NCBI GenBank assembly: GCA_033764265.1
Contig: JANRJB010000253.1
Location: forward strand, 1 to 12,062
Direction of reading: 5' to 3'
DNA length: 12,062 bases
From: VGEM01 sp033764265
Lineage (GTDB): Bacteria; Pseudomonadota; Alphaproteobacteria; Rhodospirillales; Rhodospirillaceae
The notes under the pieces are model-generated. The model searched no databases. It was not told the origin of the DNA and saw nothing but the letters and a program-made list of their open reading frames with translations. The position numbers and the translations under genes are program-made. Below, one piece after another: positions 6,775 to 12,062 of this stretch (position 1 is its first letter; every line of letters starts with the position of its first letter).

Positions 6775-8106
6775 GTGGCGGACACCTTCGACCTGATCAT
6801 TCGCGGCGGCACGGTGATGACGCCGTCAGGGCCTGCCGACACCAGCGTCGGCGTACGCGACGGCAAGATCGCCGCCTTCGGCGATCTGCCGCCATCGCGC
6901 GCGGGCCAAGTGTATGGCGCCACGGGCCTGACCGTTCTGCCCGGCGTGATCGACGAACAGGTGCACTTCCGCGAGCCGGGGCCGGTGCACAAAGAGGATT
7001 TGGAGACCGGCACCCGCGGCGCGGTCTTGGGCGGCGTGACGACCGTGTTCGAAATGCCCAACACCGATCCGCCCACCACAACGGCCGAAGCGCTGGCCGA
7101 AAAGGTACGCCGCGCCACCGGCCGGGCGTGGACCGATTTCGCCTTTTACATCGGCGCCTCGGCCGAGAACGCCGACGACCTGACAGACCTGGAACGCCTG
7201 CCCGCCTGCTGCGGGATCAAGATGTTCATGGGCGCGTCCACCGGATCGCTGCTGGTGGCCGACGACGCCAACGTCGCCCGCGTGCTGGCCTCTGGCAAGC
7301 GCCGCGTCACCGTGCACAGCGAGGACAACGAACGCCTGCAGGAGCGCAATGTGCTGGTGCAGGGCGGCGCCGATGTCGCCATGCACGCTGAGTGGCGCGA
7401 CGTGGAAACCGCGGTGCGCTCCACCCGGCGGCTGCTGTCGCTGGCCCGTCAGGCCCGCCGGCTGGTGCATGTGCTGCACGTGACCACCGCCGAGGAAATG
7501 GAGATCCTCGCCGCGCACAAGGACATTGCCACCGTTGAGGTGCTGCCGCAGCATCTGACGCTGGCCGCGCCCGACTGCTACCAGCGCCTTGGCACCTTCG
7601 CCCAGATGAACCCGCCGATCCGCGAGGCTCGCCACCGCGACGCGCTGTGGCGGGCGATTTCAAACGGCGTGGTCGATTGCGTCGGCTCGGACCATGCCCC
7701 GCACACGCGCGAGGAAAAGGCCCGGCCCTATCCGCGCAGCCCGTCGGGGCTGACAGGCGTGCAGACCCTGTTGCCGCTGTTGCTCGATCACATGGCCGCC
7801 GGGCGGCTCACGCTGCAGCGGCTGGTGGACCTAACCAGCGCTGGGCCCGCGCGCATTTTCGGCATCGCCGGCAAGGGCCGCATCGCCCTGGGCTACGACG
7901 GTGATTTCACGGTGGTCGACTTGAAAGCCAAGCGCACCATCACCGATGCCTGGATCGCCAGCCGCTCGGGCTGGACGCCGTACGATGGCATGGCCGTCAC
8001 CGGCTGGCCCAAGGCCACCATTATCGGCGGGCGCATCGTCATGCGCGACGACGAGCTGCAAGGGCCGCCGGCGGGCAAGCCCGTGCGTTTTCACGACACC
8101 ATCTAG
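6775..8106 (+). CDS. pyrC: Dihydroorotase-family amidohydrolase with Gln replacing the first metal-binding His
   Basis: The 443-residue protein matches the cyclic amidohydrolase family containing dihydroorotase, which interconverts carbamoyl-aspartate and dihydroorotate in pyrimidine synthesis. Substrate-binding residues Arg66 (HFREPG) and Asn97 (MPNT) are present, which favours dihydroorotase over hydantoinase or allantoinase. Metal and catalytic candidates are Lys149 (GIKMFMG, potentially carboxylated), His181 (VHSED), His235 (HVLHVTT) and Asp306 (GSDHAPH). The usual HxH motif on strand 1 reads Gln62-Val-His64, so one metal ligand is changed. From memory, a subgroup of bacterial dihydroorotases shares DxQVHFREPG, so this is probably subfamily-wide rather than a decayed gene. 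The GTG start follows GAGG by eight bases. It lies ten bases after asnB and may be co-transcribed, and its TAG interlocks with the stop of the convergent hydrolase. The exact physiological substrate is not proven by sequence. Confidence 0.88.
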   Translation: MADTFDLIIRGGTVMTPSGPADTSVGVRDGKIAAFGDLPPSRAGQVYGATGLTVLPGVIDEQVHFREPGPVHKEDLETGTRGAVLGGVTTVFEMPNTDPPTTTAEALAEKVRRATGRAWTDFAFYIGASAENADDLTDLERLPACCGIKMFMGASTGSLLVADDANVARVLASGKRRVTVHSEDNERLQERNVLVQGGADVAMHAEWRDVETAVRSTRRLLSLARQARRLVHVLHVTTAEEMEILAAHKDIATVEVLPQHLTLAAPDCYQRLGTFAQMNPPIREARHRDALWRAISNGVVDCVGSDHAPHTREEKARPYPRSPSGLTGVQTLLPLLLDHMAAGRLTLQRLVDLTSAGPARIFGIAGKGRIALGYDGDFTVVDLKAKRTITDAWIASRSGWTPYDGMAVTGWPKATIIGGRIVMRDDELQGPPAGKPVRFHDTI

Positions 8107-10196
8107 TTTCGATTTTCCTTCAGGTAATCGCAGGATTCATCGGCCGGGTCGCGGGCCATGATGCGGTCGTACAGCCGCCCAGCACGCTCGATGGTCGGGT
8201 TGACGTCCGCCGACAGAATTAACTCCTGCCCTGCCAGCGATAGTGTCGCTGCGGCCACCGCCTCCACGTAAGCCTCGCGCGAGGCGTAGCGTTCGGCGAT
8301 CGACGGGCGCGGGTCGCGCATGGCGATGCGCTCGTTCTCGGTGCGCGCGAACGGGAAGAAGCTGCCGTCCCAGCGGCCCAGCCGGTCCGGCGCGCCGGTG
8401 TCGGCGTTTTGCAGGTTCCAGCCGGTGTAGGTGCCGAGCGGTGCGACGATTTCGGGCATCCGCAGGCCACCGTGGTCAAGACCGTCGGCATCTGGCAGCG
8501 GCACGCGGGTCGCGAACGCCGCGCCGGCGGTCGGCGGAACGATGTCGGCGATGCCTTCGGCGGTGAACCGTGGCCCGAAGTCGAGCCGCGGCGGCTCCAG
8601 ATAGCGCGACGGCAGGCGCGCGGCGGGAATCTGCGGGAACAGTTCGCTATAGCGGACCAGGCTGCCGAGCTGATCCTGCGACAGCAATGGCACCGCGGTC
8701 GGAGCCGGCGCGCGATCCAACGTGGTCCATGCATCGAGCTGCAGCAGCAGTGCGCGCATCAGCGGCCGGTAATCAAGCGGGTTGCGGCAGGCCGAAAAAT
8801 TCCGCCGCTCGCCCGAACTGGCCGGCGTGTGCTGGCCGCCTGCGATGAAATAAAGGCGCGCAATGTCGGCGGGCGGCAGGTCCGCCGCCGCATCGACGGT
8901 GGTGTGGACCAGTGAGGCCGCGCGTGCCCAATACTCGGCCGAGGTGTTGACGAAAAACAGCTTCGGTATCGCCGCGGCGGAGCCGCGGTCGAGCAGGCTT
9001 GCCGTCTGTCCGGTGACGGGATCGGTGCTGGCCGCGGTCGAGAACGGGAACCAGTCGGTGGGAAAATCCATTTCCACGTCGGGGCTGAAATGGCGGCTGG
9101 CCTGGGCGAAGCGGTAGTTGAAGCTGCCCTTGCCGCCGCCGGCGACGTTGAGCAGTGCGCCGTCAATCACCGGCTGGCCACGCCCGTCGGCCATCAATCC
9201 AAGTTCCAGCATGGCCGCCAACACCCGGCCCGACTGGGAGTTGCCGAATGCGATCACCGCCTGCGGTGCCGGTGCGCCGCCCGCCCGTAGCGGGTTGGGT
9301 GTGCCGTGAGCATCGGCGTCGGCACCCCGGAAGAAGGCGATGGCGTCGCGGATCGCGACCAGTCCCAAGCCGACCACGCGCGGCTCGCGTGCGGTGTAGG
9401 TCAGTGTGTAGATCGCGCCCGGCTTGAACCCGCCCTCCAAGGTGATCCACGCCGGGTCGGCATAAAACGTCTCGCCAACCAGCCGCCCGAAGCGCCAGGC
9501 CGCGCGGGGGACCACCGTACGCGGCGCATCGGCCCGTTCGCGCACGGTCAGCACTGCGGTCGCCGCCTCCTCTTCGACCGGCGGATAGCCCACCGACAGC
9601 ATCCCGATGTGCGGCGCGCTGGGGGTTGGGCGCGTCACCGCGATTTCGCCATTGACCTTGCCGGTAACTGCACGGCCTTCGACGCGGATCGTCGGCAGGT
9701 CGGCCCGCAGGCGGCCATCGCCCGGCGGCACATCCCAGGTCCAACCGGTCGAGAGCAGGGTATAGCCCTGCTCGAACAGGAAACCGTTGCCGGCATGGGC
9801 TTCGGTGTCGAGCGCGTTGCCGCCGCGCGCGTCGTTGAACAGCCCGATCATGCCGATGCCGCCGCGGTTGTTGACCTCGTACAACAGCCGGCCGTTGGCG
9901 CGGGCCGGATCAATCGGACGCAGCAGCAAGAAATCGGCTGCGAACGACACCCGGCCGTCGGCGTCGCGCGGCGCGTACTTCAAGTCGACGATGGTGGCAT
10001 TCCCAGGCGCGGCGGGATCGACCGCGAAGGTCAGCCGTCCGCGCAGGCGTTCGTAGGCGCCGACGGCGCCGAAGCCGCGGCCGTCGAGGAATGGCGCCCG
10101 CTCCAAAACCTCGACGCGCACCACTTCGGCGGCGGCAGCGCCGGCCAGTGCCCAGACCACAAGCGCAACAAAACCATGCAAAACGCGGCGGTACAT
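8103..10196 (-). CDS. Predicted exported alpha/beta hydrolase (Abhydrolase_10-like)
   Basis: This large protein (697 residues) starts with a Sec-type signal peptide: Arg3-Arg4, a hydrophobic core at about 5-19, and an Ala-rich cleavage region with likely cutting near Ala23. The mature part begins with VEVLERAPFLDG (28-39), and LLYEVNNRGG (104-113) is typical of the family annotated as alpha/beta hydrolase domain proteins. The nucleophile elbow is GNSQSG (318-323), in which Ser320 aligns with the Ser of GHSQGG elbows; the fifth residue is Ser instead of Gly. NTSAEYW (417-423) and GGQHTP (453-458, His456) are candidate sites for the acid and the His of the triad. An ester or lactone substrate in the periplasm is likely but unidentified. 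The ATG at 10196 is chosen because the signal peptide begins there; AAGG lies ten bases upstream. It is divergent from the GST gene. Confidence 0.85.
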   Translation of the reverse strand: MYRRVLHGFVALVVWALAGAAAAEVVRVEVLERAPFLDGRGFGAVGAYERLRGRLTFAVDPAAPGNATIVDLKYAPRDADGRVSFAADFLLLRPIDPARANGRLLYEVNNRGGIGMIGLFNDARGGNALDTEAHAGNGFLFEQGYTLLSTGWTWDVPPGDGRLRADLPTIRVEGRAVTGKVNGEIAVTRPTPSAPHIGMLSVGYPPVEEEAATAVLTVRERADAPRTVVPRAAWRFGRLVGETFYADPAWITLEGGFKPGAIYTLTYTAREPRVVGLGLVAIRDAIAFFRGADADAHGTPNPLRAGGAPAPQAVIAFGNSQSGRVLAAMLELGLMADGRGQPVIDGALLNVAGGGKGSFNYRFAQASRHFSPDVEMDFPTDWFPFSTAASTDPVTGQTASLLDRGSAAAIPKLFFVNTSAEYWARAASLVHTTVDAAADLPPADIARLYFIAGGQHTPASSGERRNFSACRNPLDYRPLMRALLLQLDAWTTLDRAPAPTAVPLLSQDQLGSLVRYSELFPQIPAARLPSRYLEPPRLDFGPRFTAEGIADIVPPTAGAAFATRVPLPDADGLDHGGLRMPEIVAPLGTYTGWNLQNADTGAPDRLGRWDGSFFPFARTENERIAMRDPRPSIAERYASREAYVEAVAAATLSLAGQELILSADVNPTIERAGRLYDRIMARDPADESCDYLKENRN

Positions 10197-10301
10197 CGGG
10201 CAACGACCTTGCAACGGATCGGGCGAGCGACTATCCGAAAGCGGACAACGGCGGCGGAGTATGGCGCAAGTCGCCGCGCGCGCCAACGGCGAGGAGCCCC
10301 C
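10197..10301. promoter_or_regulatory. Divergent intergenic region between hydrolase and GST genes
   Basis: These 105 bases must hold the start signals of both divergent genes unless they are read from further away. On the reverse strand AAGG (10210-10207) serves the hydrolase. On the forward strand a weak pair, TTGCAA (10209-10214) and TATCCG (10232-10237) with a 17-base spacer, could drive the GST gene, but the -10 match is poor. No clear operator repeat is visible. Confidence 0.3.
10291..10296 (+). promoter_or_regulatory. Ribosome binding site for the glutathione S-transferase gene
   Basis: GAGGAG lies five bases upstream of the ATG at 10302. It is the strongest Shine-Dalgarno sequence noted in the window and decides the start against the very long upstream extension of the same frame, which runs antisense to the hydrolase. 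Confidence 0.65.
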
Positions 10302-10928
10302 ATGATCGATCTGTACAGCGTGTTCACGGCCAACGGGCAGAAGATTCACATCATGCTCGAAGAGTGCGATCTGGAGTACACCGCCCACGCGGTCGACTTG
10401 CACGGCGGCGCGCATCGCACGCCAGAATTCCGCAAACTCAATCCGTTCGCGCGGGTGCCGGTGCTGGTTGACGACGATGGAACCGGCGGTGCGCCGGTCG
10501 TCGTCTCGGAAACGCTCGCCATCCTGGATTACCTCGCCGCAAAAGCCGGGCGCTTGATGCCGGCCGACGCTCGCGGCCGCGCCGATGTGATGCAGTGGCT
10601 GGCGTCGATCGCCGCCAACGTCGGGCCGGTGTTCCGCGGCGAGTTTATGTTCACCGCTGTGGTGCCGGGCAAGATTCAACCGGCCATCGACTACTTCAAG
10701 GCCGAAGCGGCGAAAGCGCTGGCCATGATCGACGATCACCTGAGGGACCGCGAATACCTCGTCGCCGGCCAATACACGGTCGCCGACATCAGCGCCTATC
10801 CGGTCGCAGCCACGTCGGCCAAGCGCCTGCCTGACGGTGTCGCGCCCTATGCCAACATCCGCCGCTGGATGGAAGCCATTTCCCGCCGGCCCGCCGTGCA
10901 GCGCGGCATGGCCGTGCTCGCTCCCTGA
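10302..10928 (+). CDS. Glutathione S-transferase, Nu-class (YfcG/YghU)-like
   Basis: The 208-residue protein has the thioredoxin-like N-terminal domain (about 1-82) and the helical C-terminal domain (about 90-208) of cytosolic GSTs. The N-terminus MIDLYSVFTANGQKIHIMLE places Thr9 and Asn11 where Nu-class enzymes such as E. coli YfcG have the residues that contact glutathione thiol or disulfide. The cis-proline loop is RVPVLVD (51-57), with the gamma-glutamyl-binding SET at 69-71. YTVADISAYPV (158-168) is the N-capping motif of the C-terminal domain. Nu-class members show disulfide reductase activity on glutathione adducts, so this may be a reductase rather than a conjugating enzyme. It is preceded by a strong GAGGAG site and followed after 18 bases by the beta-oxidation gene, suggesting co-transcription. 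Substrate unknown. Confidence 0.92.
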   Translation: MIDLYSVFTANGQKIHIMLEECDLEYTAHAVDLHGGAHRTPEFRKLNPFARVPVLVDDDGTGGAPVVVSETLAILDYLAAKAGRLMPADARGRADVMQWLASIAANVGPVFRGEFMFTAVVPGKIQPAIDYFKAEAAKALAMIDDHLRDREYLVAGQYTVADISAYPVAATSAKRLPDGVAPYANIRRWMEAISRRPAVQRGMAVLAP

Positions 10929-10946
10929 CCGGTCCGAACCACATCC

Positions 10947-12062
10947 ATGCCCGCATCTCATGCGTCTGTGTCGGTGACCAGGGTCGGCCGCATCGCCGTC
11001 ATCGCCGTCGACCACCCACCCGTCAACGCCATCAACCAATCCGTTCGGCAGGGTTTGGTGGATGTCCTGCGCAGCCTTGCCGACGACGCCGCGGTCGGCG
11101 GTATCGTGCTGATGGGCGCGGGCAAGACATTCATGGCCGGCTCGGACATCCGCGAGTTCGACGCGCCCATCAAGGAGCCCCACCTCAACGCGGTGATCGC
11201 CGCGGTCGAGGCATCGACCAAGCCGGTGGTCGCCGCCATCCACGGCACGGCGCTGGGCGGCGGCTTCGAGCTGGCAATGGGATGCCATCACCGGATCGCC
11301 GCGCCCACCGCCAAGATCGGCCTGCCCGAGGTCAACCTGGGGCTGATCCCCGGCGCCGGCGGCACCCAGCGCCTGACGCGGCTGATCGGCGCCGAGGCGG
11401 CCCTCGAAGCGATCCTGTCAGGCCGGCACATCGGGGCCGCCGAAGCCTTGAAGCGCGGCGCGATCGATGAAGTGGCCGATGGCGATCTGCGCACGGCCGC
11501 CGTTGCCGCGGCCGAGCGCCTGGCCGACGCCAAGACTTGGCGGCGCACGCGCGACCGCGCTGTTGCCCAGCCCCCGCCGGCCGACTACTTCGCCGCGCAG
11601 CGCGCCACCGTCGGCAAAAGGTTCCGCGGCTACCCGGCGCCCACGGGCGCGGTGGATGCTGTCGAAGCGGCAGTGACGCTGCCGTTCGCGGACGGCCTGG
11701 CGCGCGAGGGCGAGATTTCACAACGCCTGAAAGCCACCGTCGAATCCAGGGCTCTGCGGCATTTGTTCTTCGGCGAGCGCGAAGTGGCGCGCATCCCCGG
11801 CATCGGTAAGGATACGGCGCTGCGCACGGTGGAACGGGTCGGCATCGTCGGTGCCGGCACCATGGGCCGCGGCATCGCCATCAGCTTCCTTAACGGCGGG
11901 TTCGCTGTGGTGCTGGTGGACACCTCGCAAGCCGCGCTCGACCGGGCGCTGGCGGCCGTCGCCCAGACCTACGATCGCGACGTCGAGAAAGGGCGACTGA
12001 ACGCGGACGCGCGCGCCGAACGGCTGGCGCGGCTGACCGGCGTCATCAGCATGAACGACCTG
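10947..12062 (+). CDS. Bifunctional enoyl-CoA hydratase / 3-hydroxyacyl-CoA dehydrogenase, cut by the window end
   Basis: The first 372 codons of a FadB/FadJ-type beta-oxidation enzyme are present; the frame is open at the last base. The crotonase domain comes first, with AGSDIREF (64-71) and GTALGGGFELAMG (100-112) forming the oxyanion hole, and the two catalytic glutamates of hydratases at Glu108 and Glu128 (LPEVNLG), 20 residues apart as in rat enoyl-CoA hydratase. After a linker of roughly 100 residues the NAD-binding Rossmann fold starts at VGIVGAGTMG (298-307), with Asp in VVLVD for the ribose. The order hydratase then dehydrogenase, without an isomerase-thiolase context visible, fits alphaproteobacterial proteins of about 700 residues, so about half is missing. 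The ATG at 10947 lacks a clear Shine-Dalgarno sequence; coupling to the GST gene is possible. It would oxidise acyl-CoA intermediates in the cytoplasm. Confidence 0.93.
   Translation, partial: MPASHASVSVTRVGRIAVIAVDHPPVNAINQSVRQGLVDVLRSLADDAAVGGIVLMGAGKTFMAGSDIREFDAPIKEPHLNAVIAAVEASTKPVVAAIHGTALGGGFELAMGCHHRIAAPTAKIGLPEVNLGLIPGAGGTQRLTRLIGAEAALEAILSGRHIGAAEALKRGAIDEVADGDLRTAAVAAAERLADAKTWRRTRDRAVAQPPPADYFAAQRATVGKRFRGYPAPTGAVDAVEAAVTLPFADGLAREGEISQRLKATVESRALRHLFFGEREVARIPGIGKDTALRTVERVGIVGAGTMGRGIAISFLNGGFAVVLVDTSQAALDRALAAVAQTYDRDVEKGRLNADARAERLARLTGVISMNDL

Noticed and set aside
4899..7118. A 739-codon open frame antisense to asnB and the dihydroorotase gene.
   Set aside because: The protein would be low-complexity and rich in Arg, Gly, His and Gln, with no recognisable domain; the forward genes have intact catalytic motifs throughout.
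10209..10237. TTGCAA-17-TATCCG as a GST promoter.
   Set aside because: Only four of six and three of six consensus bases match; too weak to call separately in a GC-rich genome.
9306..10301. Open upstream extension of the GST frame on the forward strand, about 332 codons.
   Set aside because: It is antisense to the hydrolase and has no motif; the strong GAGGAG and the conserved GST N-terminus fix the start at 10302.
10197..11291. Open upstream extension of the hydrolase frame on the reverse strand, about 365 codons.
   Set aside because: It runs antisense to the GST and the hydratase, is rich in Arg, Gly and His without domain motifs, and the signal peptide begins at 10196. GC-rich DNA leaves antisense frames open by chance.

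Overview
The window is uniformly GC-rich (about two thirds G+C by eye) and densely coding on both strands, with ten protein genes and no RNA gene, CRISPR array, insertion sequence or phage gene that I could see. GC content, frequent GTG starts and the particular dihydroorotase subfamily suggest an alphaproteobacterium, perhaps Rhodospirillales-like. That placement is inference; no ribosomal or marker gene is present.

Left part (1-6764): surface-glycan genes with one housekeeping gene among them. A SAM-dependent methyltransferase (2-808, +) runs convergently into ygfZ (813-1718, -), the folate-binding protein linked to iron-sulfur cluster maintenance. Divergently from ygfZ starts a compact forward set: a GT4-like glycosyltransferase with an altered donor site (1823-2929), a GT9 heptosyltransferase-like protein (2926-3819), a second, canonical GT4 glycosyltransferase (3905-4990) and an AsnB-type glutamine amidotransferase/synthetase (5001-6764). 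Overlaps or gaps of 85 bp or less suggest one operon. The best promoter candidate (1787-1815) lies so close to the first start codon that the message could be leaderless. The set looks like LPS-core or other envelope glycan assembly, and the AsnB-like enzyme may amidate a sugar acid rather than only make asparagine.

Middle (6775-8106): a dihydroorotase-family amidohydrolase follows asnB by 10 bp on the same strand. It keeps most catalytic residues but has Gln in place of the first His of the metal-binding HxH motif. Its stop codon interlocks with that of the convergent next gene in a shared CTAG.

Right part (8103-12062): a catabolic or detoxification group. A predicted exported alpha/beta hydrolase of the Abhydrolase_10 type (8103-10196, -) is divergent from a Nu-class-like glutathione S-transferase (10302-10928, +). 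The latter is followed by the first 372 codons of a bifunctional enoyl-CoA hydratase/3-hydroxyacyl-CoA dehydrogenase of beta-oxidation (10947 to the window end).

I see no clear new defence or mobile system. The most interesting signals are the glycan cassette with its amidotransferase, the substituted donor site of its first glycosyltransferase, the possible leaderless promoter, and the Gln-for-His dihydroorotase.
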